From contig OX365955.1 of the NCBI GenBank assembly GCA_947247005.1, positions 3,358,001-3,422,000 on the forward strand: a stretch of 64,000 bases of DNA. The letters are read 5' to 3'. Positions 22,007-63,300 of the stretch are shown here, one piece after another. Source of the DNA: Spisula solida. Lineage: Eukaryota > Mollusca > Bivalvia > Venerida > Mactridae. Numbering within the stretch: the first letter of the stretch is position 1; each line of letters begins with the position of its first letter. The notes under the pieces are model-generated. The model worked only from the letters and a program-made list of their open reading frames with translations. It searched no databases and had not been told where the DNA came from. Made by a program: the position numbers and the translations under genes.

Positions 22007-24194
22007 ACGAAGCCAGAGTCCGCCATTGTTGATTATGCCAAGTGAGAACTCTAAGCCTAATCGAAAGGGTTGTCGGAAATGAGTATTAAGAAATCGAATG
22101 GATGTTTTGGTCGTTATATTTCGCTCATTTCCGAGTCAGCTGCCGCAAAGCCAGAGTGAACTCTATATGTGATACGCCGTGCAATAAACGATACATGTAT
22201 GCTCCCATGTTAATCCATTGATGTATTTGACAAACTCTCGGTTGTGGTTATTTATAATAATTCACAGACAACCAGTGTGAATAAAGATACAAATTCCTAT
22301 GATTTTGTGTGTTAAAGTCTTAAAAATGCGACTATGTTTCACAGTAAGGCAAAACATTAGCGACGAGATACAAAAACTGAACCATGATGATAAACACGTC
22401 ACATGTTGTTTACGTCGTTTCATGGATATACGTTTCCAAACAATATGCAAGTCAACTGGATGAATGGTCACGTAACTTTTAAGTACGACTTCGTCCAGAC
22501 CGAACCATGTCGTCAATCGCTTCATTCATTTCGTTTCGTTCCATGTCGTGAATGGAAAAAAATATGATATTTACCAAAATGAAGATATTTTGTTGACACT
22601 ATTATTAGACCTTTTCGATTGAGCTGTTTCGTGCCTAGCTGGTTATTGTTCCCGTCTAGTCTGGTTCCCGTCTCCAACATAACCTACTACCGTAATATTG
22701 GACACGGAAACCAGACTATAACCTGCTCCACGAAACAGCCCGGTCGAAAATGCCATACATATATGCCGAGTTGATCTTTGAACTGTGTAGTGTAGATTTC
22801 TTTCTATTGTCTTGCCGTTGTAAATTTACATTGGCATATTTACCAGGCTTCCTAGTCGTGACGTCATAAAGATATTTATACTTCATTTGTCTTCCATGAA
22901 CAAAAGTTTATTCTTGTTACTGTATATATTTCATTTAAATTCATTTTTGACACGGTTGTTATACGTGTTATACTTGTTATATGTTTCTCTGTTACAGTTT
23001 ATGATTGTTATAAAGTGTTATGATTGTTAATTTCTAAATACGTCATTTTGTTGTCGTAAACGATGTGGTTGTCACAAACCAGAGGGCTACCGTAAACCAT
23101 GTTGTTGTCGTAAACCATGTGGTTGTCGTAAAGTATGTATTTAACCAAGCGAATGCGCATCGACACACGGCTACAATGTATTGATTTAAACGAATGCACA
23201 TGTGCATGCTATTTTTATGTGGATACCATTGTTTTCTTGTACTTAGTTTTAAGATCGGGCAATAACTCTTAGTAGGATCCTTTAACCAAACGAATGCGCA
23301 AGTCGACAATACTACATGTATAACTCTAGAGCGATACATTGCAATACAAAAACTAACACAAAATCCGCTATATTTATCGTTTCTGAATATTAAGGAGCAT
23401 GCAAACTTTATATGCTGTGCCAAATGTTTGAATGTTTTTATAGCCAAATGTTATGATTCTTGATTTTAATCCATAACAACAATATAGGCAATACTGTGTT
23501 TGTTTTTGTACTGCAATTTATATATATATATTTTTTATATCGCGTTAGAGTTATAAATATAATAATGTATTCACATTATCAAACGAATGCGCATGCGTAC
23601 ACATCAACAATGTTCTGTGTTTGTGCATGTTATAGTTACTCGTTATACAAACGTTGTGTTACTCAGTGTTACGTGTTTCATTATTGTTTTATTTATTTGA
23701 AATTTATGAAATTTTGTTGTTTTTATTTTCTAATGCTGTACGACTTCATTATCTGTGTGTTGTTTGAAGGGTACGATGTTGATTGATATTTATTTCTTAA
23801 AACACTTTGCTTAGGAAAGGTTGCTAATAAAACTTTGTTAAATATTGTAAAACTTGAAAGTTGTTTTTTGTGTTTGATAAATAGTTCATGCACATAGCTT
23901 TTGTACTTGTCTGTCGCCTTCACAGATTTGTCATTTTAACAAGTCAAAATAATCCCAAGGCACGATAATGAAAACACACAAAGAGTATTGGGTTCCATGT
24001 AAATACAACATGACAAAAGATGTAAAGGTATGGGAGTGCGGTTCCTAGTGGTGTCATAACAAGGGCAAAGACTTATACAATGACACTGCACCTTAACTCC
24101 TGCATTCGGTGACCACAATACAGAAAGTACCATCAGAGGATAGGTAAGACTAAGCAGCTGCCAAGGTATTGGTTTATCAAAGTACTTACCGAAA

Positions 24195-24460
24195 CCTCAA
24201 ATTAATGCTAAGGTCATATTTGTCCTACGAGCTCCTTAAGCCGTACGGACACCGAAGGCTCGTGCGAGCATTAAACGGATTTTCTTAACTCGTATGAGCA
24301 TCGTATGGATATCGTTCGAGTGCATCTCTATAGATCGTTTGTGGTCCGTACGAGCTGTGATCAGACACCACGAACATACAAAAACCGTTAGGATTTCAAA
24401 ACTTGTGAACTCGTACGAGTTGATAAATTCGTACGAATATCGTACGAGTTTTGTGACAGT
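24195..24460. mobile_element. cgtacgag-rich palindromic element
   Basis: Many short degenerate repeats such as ctcgtacgagt, tcgtacgaatatcgtacgag and ctcgtatgagcatcgtat in both orientations. No clear ends; similar in style to the element at 59252-60129. Confidence 0.45.
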
Positions 24461-25730
24461 AGCATTACTTCCAAATTTAAATTCGTTACAATCCATGTGT
24501 GTCCCCTATCTGCTGTGTATTTGAAAACGCATACTTATAAGGGATTTGAATTTGTACGTAAGGTCATGATAGACAGGGTGTGTGTGTAGACTACGTTAAC
24601 TCGTCATATTGACTACAGGAAGAGGTAAATCAAACAAAACGAAGACAAGTTTGTTTATTTATAATTTATTCTGGAAATTAAAATAAAACAAATATCTGAT
24701 ATAATTTGAAATAATAAAAAACAAAAAAATGCTAGGATAGTACATGATTCGAATTCTGCGTACACTGATAAAAGAAAACGTTGTTTGAGAGGCGCTTTAA
24801 TGCAGTACCGACCTCTCTAGAGCAGCACCCTCAGTAAGGCGAACAATGTTTGGCGTTTGGTTTGGAGGCTACTGATGTAGAGAGGTTAGTATTGGTTGTA
24901 AAGGCATGACGTTAAAACATTAGGTGTCTGACAGGGACTGTAACATTGCAATCACGTCCGTTTTAGCGTTTTTTTTAAAAAAAATAGACGTTTGATACAC
25001 CGACCGATCGACGCCTAGATAAACCAGTATTACAGCGGTGTGGGGATAAGGGCCTTGAAGAGAGGTTATTGTTGAAGTAATGGCTCTTTCAGGAGAGGTT
25101 TGGACGCATGAGGTTTAAAACATAATACGATGTTAAATGTTTGTTTATAATTAACATAATACGAGATTAATACCAACATTTAACAAATGCACAATAAAGC
25201 ACACCTATACACATAAAATAATGACGTCATGGTTTATACTACTTTCTGTTTAAATGATTGAAATTAATCTAGTATTGCATATTTTCTTACATCCATCCTT
25301 TGTCGACAATGATTTATAATCTCGAACGAATAAACGTTATGAGGGCCAACATGATAATATTAACATGATAATATTAACGTGATAAAAATAATAATTGACA
25401 AAAAACGGTTGAAATTTCGGGATGTTAAGGAAAAATCTGGAAAATATGATAATTAGAAAAACCAGGTAAATCAGTAAAATTTGGATATGTGAAGAAGAAA
25501 AAACCCTGGTAATTGTGGATGGATAAAGCTTGAAAATTGGTAAAGCTGAAGAATTAGAAAAGTATGAATTTATGGAAAGTTCATGAAAAATGAGAAATTC
25601 TTTGGTCAATGACAAAAATGGACGTGAGTCACTTGATTATCCTGCACGGCCATCTCTTTATTGCATGTATTGTGTAGAAAATGGATTGGGTCAAGTAAGT
25701 CAAGGCTACAAGTGAAATCTTATTAGGTAC

Positions 25731-25870
25731 AGGGTGTCCCATAATATGTGTTACCATTACAATAAGAAGAAACATGTTAGCTTTCCAATGATATATGACA
25801 GTGCCATATGAGATCAAGCATTTTCTCGTGACACTCGATTGTAATCGTAATACATATTATGGGACACCCT
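25731..25870. mobile_element. Small TIR element (GTGTCCCATAA type), copy 2
   Basis: Ends agggtgtcccataatatgtg and tacatattatgggacaccct are nearly perfect inverted repeats of about 20-30 bp; 140 bp in all. Confidence 0.85.
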
Positions 25871-28119
25871 TTACTAAGCACTGTATGTGACTTAAGACAC
25901 ATAATTATAAACAAACACATCGAATTACAAAATATTCTACAAACACGAGGCATTTTACGTATATATACACATTTACATACAATGTACAGGTTAATTATTA
26001 CATATCATACACGTCATCAAAGCAAATTACACTTAACTGTACACTGTCATGGTTTATATATAAACACAACTATATGCCTATATACAGTTCGCTTACTTAG
26101 GTCTGTCACTTGTATACAATGACATTAAGGTCACAAACCACTTTAAATAAAATTGTTCTTTAGCTCAATGTAAAGTGACAACTGTCAGCCCCAGATTATA
26201 TCATGTTTAAGTCTATGGCCAGTTGACAGACCTATATCATTGAAAAGCAGTATGTTTCAGCTACAAAATAAGACCAAAAAAACAGAAGGTCATGTTTAAT
26301 ATAAGAAAGATTTTGTTCGTCAGGGCGGTCGACACATTTTACAGACGCGCGGACTGATCCAATGTGGGTTTTACCTAGTCTTCTTTCGCTTTGTCAAATA
26401 TGCCAAAATCTTCACATATTCACTCATTCAACTACATGTATAAAATACCTTTAAACTTAATAAGATGATTCTAGTTCCATTTTGTCAAGGCATGTTACCA
26501 TTTCCAGGCAAACAGAAGTTTCTGTAAGGACGATTTAAGTCTATCCGATTTTGGTCCGCGTATGCATTTAGTGGTTTATGACATTAACTCAGTATTAAAA
26601 TTGTTTTTAACATTTTCATCGGATAAAAAGTCTGTGAAAACCAATACTTATTTCATTTAACCAAAAACTCGGCAAACACTGCCAGTAAAAATAAGGAATG
26701 AGTAAAAGAAATAGCAATGTTTATTTACACAATGTTATGTAAACATATGACTGAACTGAAGAAACGAGTTATAATTATAGCACTAAACAACACTATATAC
26801 AAAGTCAGATCGCACCAGCTCGGCTATTCTACTGTCTACACGTCTTTTTGGAAAAACTATTTACATTTTATATACACATCATGTTTTTCTTGCTACACAC
26901 ACACATACTTAAAACGTATAAAACATCGTCATGTATTACCAAATACAACACACAAAAGAGAACAGCTTTCCTGCATACATTTTTAACAACAATCTATATT
27001 TTAATAAACCATAATTGTCAACAAAAAAAAACCGGTTACACTATAATTTAAAATATTCGTTTTTGAAAACATATGTCAGAAATATAATTTCATAAAAAAA
27101 TGGCACAATTAAAAAAAAGATGAACGAGCAATTATAGGAGATATCGTGTTTGTATACAAAGGGATTAGTACCACCAGCTAGCTATTGGTGAATGGCAGGT
27201 TTTTATTGTTCATTCATCCAATAGATAGCTGGTGGGCATTTGCATATGAGTACGGTGATCTCTACTATAGCGTCATGAATTAACTGTACTTGCATTGAAT
27301 ATATTAATTTACATGTGGCCACCAAAGGGGTGTCAATGTTGGCTCCTAGGTCATACAGAACAATGGTATTTACGGTACAGTTCATTTATTGGCAATTTAT
27401 TAGCATATTCATGTATAATCTATTCTTGTCAGCATGTACAAATTTTATTTATGCACCAGTCAATTGAAAACACGGCCAAAATAGCGGGAACTTATAACCA
27501 TTACTATACCCGTGAGGTATAGGACGGGGAAATTTGCGGGGGGTGGTACCATCAGTATGACCCTGGGGGGAAGGGTTTCACATGGGGTAAGAAAATTAAA
27601 ATTAAAAATCCTGCCATTCCCTTGGGTTGGGGGCCGTAGTTTTAATCATTACCTGTAGTATAAATATTGAGAAATAATCATGTTGAAACTCAACAATATT
27701 TGTGGTTGATGTCACTCAGCACATTGGCTAACACGGACTATTATAATTATATAACATAATCAAAACAATTGTACCATTCATATAAAACATACAAAGAACA
27801 TAATCTCTGTTTTACCTTGAATTCTATCTATCTGAATAATTATAATCATCTTTGTACTGAATATAAACCTCGCGTCCGTCAAAGATTGCTACAAAACACA
27901 AGATACGTGACATACTATACCATATATCCACATTGCAACAATACAAACATTGCATATATTTCCAGTGTCAAAATCTCACACGTATAGAATACTTCAAGAG
28001 TCTATAATCAACACAGTTGTTCGTATATAACACAAAATAGTACACAGATGAACGACTGTCCGTGTTATCAGTGTATTGTTATTATAGATACGGCAGTATC
28101 ACTTCCTGCGAGAGTCAAC

Positions 28120-28310
28120 TCACATTAGTGACGTCACTGTAGCAACTCATAGTGTGACGTCACTGTAGCAACTCACTTTAGCGAGGTCAACACAACAACT
28201 CACTTTGGCGAGGTCAACACAACAACTCACATTGGCGAGGTCAACACAACAACTCACATTGGCGAGGTCAACACAACAACTCACATTAGTGACGTTACTG
28301 TAGCAACTCA
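28120..28310 (+). repeat. 27-bp tandem array, about 7 units
   Basis: Unit caactcacattggcgaggtc plus aacacaa; outer units read agtgacgtcactgtagc instead. Downstream of RFX6, possibly in its 3' UTR. Confidence 0.8.
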
Positions 28311-28811
28311 CACTGTCTTGGTTCTGGTCACATTTCAGAAATCAATTCTAAACTTTTAAATGATCTGAACTGTATTATCAGTTCCTTGCTATTCACAACA
28401 AATGTTCTTGAACTCCGAATTGAGTTGCTAAACAAACAAAGATTCCATTGATATCCAAACGCCAGAATAAAACGTCACGCCATAAAGCGCCTCCTATAAT
28501 AGTCGTGTTTGTTTTCACCTGATAAATGAATATTAATAAGTTCCTGTCACTTATTAGTAAATTCACTTGTAATACATGAATATTCATGAATACGTTATTT
28601 GCAGTCGTCTACTGAATATGCATTTCTCCGAATGCTCTCGTACATTGTATATAGAAACTTGTATAACTGACTAAAACATCAACGGCATGGAGTAAAACAC
28701 AATCACTCGTATTTTCATAAACGTGCCCCCGAGTCCTCGAAGTATCATGGACGCTTGCCATCAATATATTTTTGTTCATCAAAATCTTCAATGTCACGTG
28801 GACGCTTGCCA

Positions 28812-56684
<27,873 letters not shown>

Positions 56685-56799
56685 TCAATTTCGACACCTC
56701 ATTTCTGATGGTATCCGCCACTACCACAATACATGTACCAGGGGACAACCACGTTGTCTGGTTGAATATTAAGTTTTTTAACATCGGAATTTGCTGAGT

Positions 56800-57172
56800 G
56801 CTAAGAAGGGGACATACCAAGAAGGGGACATACCAAGAAGGGGACATACCAAGAAGGGGACATACCAAGAAGGGGACATACTAAGAAGGGGACATACCAA
56901 GAAGGGGACATACCAAGTAGGGGACATACTAAGAAGGGGACATACCAAGAAGGGGACATACCAAGAAGGGGACATTCCAAGAAAGGGACACACCAATAAG
57001 GGGACATACCAAGAAGGGGACATACCAAGAAGGGGACATACCAAGAAGGGGACATACCAAGAAGGGGACATACCAAGAAGGGGACATACCAAGAAGGGGA
57101 CACACCAATAAGGGGACACACAAATAAGGGGACACACCAAGAAGGGAACATACCAAGAAGGGGACATACCAA
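56800..57172 (+). repeat. 16-bp tandem array, about 23 units
   Basis: Unit aagaaggggacatacc with variants aataaggggacacacc. Frames of 75-151 codons on both strands are by-products. Located about 180 bp upstream of the first visible RFX6 exon. Confidence 0.95.
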
Positions 57173-58134
57173 ATAGTAGAATAGTATACGAGGGGTAATC
57201 AAAGAGTTTCAAGATTGTGTCTATCAAATACAAGTACCACGAACCTCATTCCATTATAACAAGTGATTTGGTAGCAGAAGAAAACAGCGTACATACGTAT
57301 ACAGGTACTACAAATAACAGTTTACACTTTTCCTCGTGGATCAGAACAAAATAATCTCCGTTCAGTTTTCCCACTAAGTCATCAATTCCCCCCAAAAAAT
57401 GCATACCCCTTTTGGTCTGCGCGTGTTAAACTAAAGCAAAGTGTGTGATCTAAACAATGCATTGCTGGTTCTAGATGTTTTAAAATTGCTTTAAGACATT
57501 GACTTGAGAATAAAATCAACTGAAAAAACACAATATTAAACAATAAAAAAATCAAAACGATCTACTAGTATTCTAATATTTCCTCTTGCGCTTTGTCGCT
57601 TACATTTTTCCCAACCTTATGGGCATATACAGTGTACATGTAATTATTTTTTTAAAAAATCACTGTATTTTGGTTAGCGTTATCTGTTTAATAACACTAC
57701 CCCACCCATAATTAATATGTGTGCTAACATCTCGCTAGCACGTACTTTCTGAGTCATTTGTCACGTTAAAACTCAGCCGTTGCTACTCTTTCCTTGTTAT
57801 GTACATTAACTACATTTAGTTAGATTTTCCAACTGTCTAATTTTAATAGTGACGGTGTAAATGTGTCCAAGCAAGTATTTTCACTGTTTAGACAAATTGT
57901 ACAATATATAGATTTTACAAGAAGGTATAAAGATATGTCTTGTCTGACCTTAGCCGACACGTTGGTTTTAGACATTTTTAAGAATACTAGTATTTACGAT
58001 ACGTGATTGACTGGTACCACGTGGTCTCATATTCCGACTACGTCATACTTCGTCTACATAGTAGGACACGCGGTACCAGTCTAATACGTGATCGGAAAGT
58101 TTCGGGACAAGTGTCGCAATACTTAGCGTTATAA

Positions 58135-58215
58135 CAGATAAGATAAGATAAGATGTCTTTATTTCCTCCATAGAATTGAAGATTATAACAAATACAAACA
58201 ACACACATTTACATG
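58135..58215 (-). mobile_element. 3' tail of a non-LTR retroelement, minus strand
   Basis: Minus strand reads gaaataaagacatcttatct then tatcttatctg, an AATAAAG followed by a short tandem tail. Confidence 0.45.
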
Positions 58216-58317
58216 AAATAACAACATATACATTATTAAACTTTGATAACACGTTATAATAATAATGATATAGTCATGTATATGTTATCAAATATTATTA
58301 TGCATTTATAATGTACA

Positions 58318-58339
58318 TTTTTTTTTTTTTTTTTTTTTT
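58318..58339 (+). repeat. Poly-T run, 22 T
   Basis: Could be the poly(A) tail of a minus-strand retrocopy; no body recognised. Confidence 0.85.
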
Positions 58340-58417
58340 CAATAACATTACCAGCTTGGCCGAAAGCGAAATTCAAGCAAGATAATGATAGTGTTGGGTG
58401 ATTCATGCACCCCACGC

Positions 58418-58503
58418 ATACACACACACCCACGCACACACACACACAAACCCCCCACACACGCACACACACGCACACTCGCGCGCGCACACACGCACAC
58501 ACA
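58418..58503 (+). repeat. CA/CG-rich microsatellite
   Basis: acacacaccc, cgcacacacac and gcgcgcgcac stretches. Confidence 0.9.
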
Positions 58504-59251
58504 TCCACTCAAACATATACATAAACTAACACACCTCCCATCAACGCACTAACTTACTGAAACGAAATGCAAGATAGTGACATAGGAGTAGTTATAATGA
58601 ATGATGAATACATTAGGTTTCAGAAAAGCCTCTATAATAAGTATAGAACTATGTAAAGAATGAAACACATTTAAAACAATAGAATACAGACTCTTATATA
58701 TTACTTATAACGTTGAGCGTATACAGCAATTCAGAATAATTTACACAAGAGGGCTGCCAGCTTAAAATTTACAAATTTCAAATCTGCGTTAGATATTGCA
58801 AAATTTATTATTAAACCAGTATGTGTATCCAGGTCTGACCCTCTTATATCTAAGAAGTTTTGTAGGCCATAGAAAACCATGAGGTTGTCCCAGAGCATCC
58901 GTGTCCAATGTGCTCTTGTTTTAGATATTTAATAAATACTAGACACATAGATCTAACATGTGGGGCGTTTTACTCGTAATTGACGTTGATACTAACTGTG
59001 TACTAGAACTGAGTGTTAGTCTGTCAAAACAGGACTCAAACGTTTATGTATCTGGTGATGACACATGTGGTCAAATTGATCAAGTTCAAATTGATAAAAA
59101 CGTGTGTGCGATAATGTTTAACTATTGTTTTAGGATGTATTCTTGTTTTCGTCATAAGCCATCGCCATCTTATTAGATAGAACTTTGTAAATGGCGATAA
59201 ACTGTAAATATTTTATGCAATAAACATATGTTATGTTAATGCTGACACTAA

Positions 59252-60129
59252 TACCCCAATCACACGAGAGTCGGAATGAGCCGGAATGCCGTAGGAATAG
59301 CAATTCGTGGTAAATTATTGTATGTTCTAAATGTATTCCGATTGCATTCCGAGTACATTCCATATGTTCGGGCCAGTTTGAATGTTTTAACATGCTCTAA
59401 ACCTATTTCGTTTGAAATAAAATACATATTAAAAAAAAAGAATAAACTGTTATTCAAAACTCTCTGTATTTATTGATACTGTCCTGATCACACGGCGTCG
59501 GAATGAGCCGGAATGCCGTAGGAATAGCAATTCGAGGTGTATTCCTTCATGATTGAAATGCATTCGAAACATTCTGTCTGCATGCTGAGTCAATTCGTAG
59601 TGCATTCGATATATTCCGGCCAATTCCTGTGTCCACTTCGAATGTTTTGCGCATGTTCAAAACTTTCGAGATACATTCGAAGTCGGGTGGAATATCGAAC
59701 GGCTACCGAAGTGTATTCTTCCGAAATTCTGATTACATTTTAAATATTCTTACGGCATTCTGACTATATTCGAAACATTACTTAAATCCATTATAGGTAC
59801 TGATATCAAACACACTACCCGTGCACAACCCGTGCATAATCCCGTGCACAACGGTCCGATGCTTGTGTTTACCGTATTTTGAAAACATATGCGTGCACGA
59901 TATCGGCTATCATTCCAGGCGGACTCGAAGTGTATTCGAGTTATACTCGAAGTATATAAGAATTGTATTTGAATGGTATTTGAAGTATTCCAACGGCATT
60001 TTGACACAGCTGTAATAATTTTGGTCAATTCGAGTTATCATTCGGAATGTGTTTCGAATGTTTATTCTTTCTTCATTCCGACTCATTCGGGCCCATTCCG
60101 GCTGATTCGAGACTCGTGTGATTGGGGTA
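59252..60129. mobile_element. Foldback element with cattcgaa subrepeats, 878 bp
   Basis: Ends taccccaatcacacgag and ctcgtgtgattggggta are perfect 17-bp inverted repeats. The interior is filled with degenerate cattccga and cattcgaa text. The 5' section recurs internally at 59487-59545 (cggaatgagccggaatgccg). Confidence 0.85.
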
Positions 60130-63100
60130 TTACTGCCGATACCGATAAACATGTTAGATTGTATGTATCCTTCAATCAGAGATGGCGCCACGTGTGGCCC
60201 CGAGGGTCCTGTCGCGTTGATTGACTCTACAAGTTTGAAATCTTCAAGTTTAGTCGGAAAGCCACATGGTGTAAGATACTGTGTATTTATAACATATTTT
60301 GGCTAACAACTTCTTATTAACATACTCTAATCTCATATACGGTGTTGTGAAATAAGTTTGTTTTACGTTTTTTTTAAATATCCGAATGACAATTTTTCAT
60401 AGAAGTTGATATAAGATTCTTGACTTGAACGGCCCTAAAACATTAGGTGTTAAGTAATTCCGAAAGATATTTTTAAAATGACGGGAATCTAGCCCCAATC
60501 TCATAAAACAGCTCAATCTGAGCTAAATCTCTTTTAGATAATTTCTATTGGAGACTGTGTTCAAAATTCGCATCACAAAACAGAAAACCTTTGTCTTAGC
60601 TTGTTTATTACAGTAAAATTTAAAGAGCTCGAACTTGTACCTAAAATAGCAGGTGGTATGTTTGAAGGAATATGTCCGAGTTGTTCTGATCACTCACCAG
60701 ATTTTTATTGAAAGATTCCAATGTACGTGTTATAACTCGATATAGATACTACATCTATACTGATAAGTAGAACTTGTTTTTTTACTTCACACATAAACGA
60801 TCGTTTCTGACACATTTTTAGGTTTTATATTTTGATCTGTCAACATAAGACATCTTGATCAATGTCAAAATGATAACACAAGTTATAATCCAACGGTTTG
60901 GTAATAAAACATATGAACAGGCTCGTACTCGATATTTTGTACTCATTCTCTGGCGTACATTTTAGCGTATTTCTACGCAAAGTGAGAGCGACCGGAGCTC
61001 GTACCGGAACCCCCAATACCAACACGACCAAGTTACTACATGTAGTATGGAATTTTAAGCTGGTCTATAATTATGGTGCTCACACCCGAGATTCCATTCC
61101 GGGAATCGAATTCGGAGCCCGTATTTTAGGGCTCCAATCGGGGACCACTCACTAACAGGGTGATTGGTTTACACCATATTCATTACGGTCATGACATATC
61201 GCATGCGAAAAATGCCGTGCAAATGTTCCAACTAGTCCTCTCTGTTTTTATTATCATCGTTTGTTAACAACCGAAGTAGGCAAAAATGAACATATCATTG
61301 TGTATCTCGTTCCATGGCTTTTTATGAACTTTTTATGAACTTGGCCGACCACTTTTGTTTGATAAATACATACACTCTGGCCAATGAAATATCATAATTC
61401 TTGCCCCGATCTCCTGAAGCATCTCAAGTAGAAATCTCATCTCAAATTGAGATTTTGCTCAAATCAGAGTCAGAATTTGCGATACATCTGAAGTTCGAAC
61501 TCTTTAAATTTTACTGTAATAAACTAAGACTAAGGTTTTCTGATTTATGATGCGAATTTTAAATCCAGTCAAATGGCAAATAAATAGTAGTAGAAATTCA
61601 AATACAGTCTCGTTGAAAAATGCGCGGTAAAATTGAGTGACGATCATAATATTATGGTTGAAATTAGAGATTTCAACGAGTACTAAAATCGGTACTCGAC
61701 TACTCGGTCATTCTTCCGATCGAGTACTCCTGTAGTCGGAAAACCGTCGGCATAAATGTGCATGATATTTGGAAAATACAAAATTTAACGCTTTAGCCTA
61801 CTGAAAACGTGTGTGTTCAAATAGAACACCGCGTTTGTCGAATCCAATCTGTTCTGTTGAATTCCAACTTAAAATAAAAACAACCGAATTGATAACTGGC
61901 ATTGACAATTATGTGTTTTATTAAGGACAAACAAGCATCGATGACAGACTAAATATGATACCGAATGACAGCTACTTTAAACATTTTATGTATTTAGCAT
62001 ATTGCAAGTTAAGTCTCGCTCAATTACCATGTGTTTGACAAAAATCGAAAAACACTGCATGTGCTGTTTACTTAATAAAACCAAAAAATGCTCAAACACT
62101 GGAAAAAATGTGTGTCATGTAAATAAAGCTGACATGGGTTGGACGAGACACCTGTCAGCCTGATAACAATGAATGTTTGTATTTGAAATCACTGCTGTGT
62201 TCGCGACTTGAGCTGCACTGTGCTGCTGGGATCGTTGATAAGATTTGGACTTGCTACCAGTACACACACGCGTGCTTTACTACAACTAACTGGCGTAGGG
62301 AATTCAAGAAAATAGGATCATAGGAAGCGCCTTGTGATATTACATATATAGATGATGCAGATGTTTTCGAATATGTATGAGTCTTATAGGACTCTCATAT
62401 TCCCAAATAGTCGGGCGTTTCCGTAATTTACGTCTAATGCAATGCTGATCAGATTACTAGTTTAGTGAGGTAATATGGGCTATTATATTATAGCCTAGGT
62501 CAAACAAAGTTGTGTAAGGTGCGCTAAATGTATGTTGATCAAAGTTAAGTTGGAAACCATGGCCTCCCGAAAGAGAATCATGACGTCACGTCAAAAGTTG
62601 CGACCCACGTGCACAGTCACCATGAAAATTGGTTGAAGTCGATCAACTCAAACATACAAGGCGTGTCCAGAAATGTTTAACCCAATGTGATGGTTCACTG
62701 GAGCATTTCTTCTACCATAAAATTACAAGTTTAAACAAAATTCTGATAGCGAATAATTCATCCATGTACCGTAATTAATATGAATAAATACTTAATTAAT
62801 AAAGAAAGTATAAATATTCCATTTTAAAGCGTCACTTTGTAGGATTAACGTGCGAACGACGAGTGTGATATTTTACGAGTACGAACAGTACCGAGGCCGA
62901 GTCGTGCTGTATTCGTCCTTTAAAGTTCACCACCACAAACCCACTTGAGACTATCAGTAAGTATAAATTCTTTCCAAGGGGTTAATTTGTCACAAAATTG
63001 GAATTCCTCAAGTTTACAGTCGGATTAGACAAGACGCTTAAGGGCTACTGTTACAAAACCTTGGTTAGTTTGCGTCCAGTTGTTGATTGAAAAAAAATCA

Positions 63101-63257
63101 AAATTTTAATAAATCAATCAATGAGTTATCAGTACATACAATTTTCATAGATTTTAGTGATAAAGTTATATGCTCTTAAGACAAGTTCTTGTTTATATCA
63201 AAACATCGTAATATTAAAGCGGATGCACGGCCTATCTTGTAAAGTTTTTATGTCTTA

Positions 63258-63300
63258 ACCACAGGTAACTGTATCATTGATTAAGAGTAAACAAAAAATT
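63258..63300 (+). repeat. Single arm of the 1556-2155 foldback element
   Basis: ccacaggtaactgtatcatt then gattaagagtaaacaaa; no second arm seen before the window ends. Confidence 0.55.

Larger units (their letters stand above)
21695..28811. other. Intergenic region between convergent RASEF and RFX6
   Basis: Both 3' UTRs fall here, with unknown ends. Visible content: an inverted repeat at 22622-22740 (gagctgtttcgtg against ccacgaaacagcccg), short gtcgtaaaccatgtg repeats (23053-23132), a cgtacgag-rich element (24195-24460), a TIR element (25731-25870), a CAGGTCTGTCAC-type pair (26085-26235), a small inverted repeat at 27165-27235 around accagctagctattgg, and a 27-bp array (28120-28310). No gene recognised. 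Confidence 0.6.

Noticed and set aside
26717..27051. Overlapping 67-89-codon plus-strand frames in the intergenic region
   Set aside because: AT-rich, no domain, no splice or start context, and mutually overlapping frames.
56791..57233. Open frames of 75-151 codons on both strands
   Set aside because: By-products of the 16-bp array; every frame simply repeats the same few residues.
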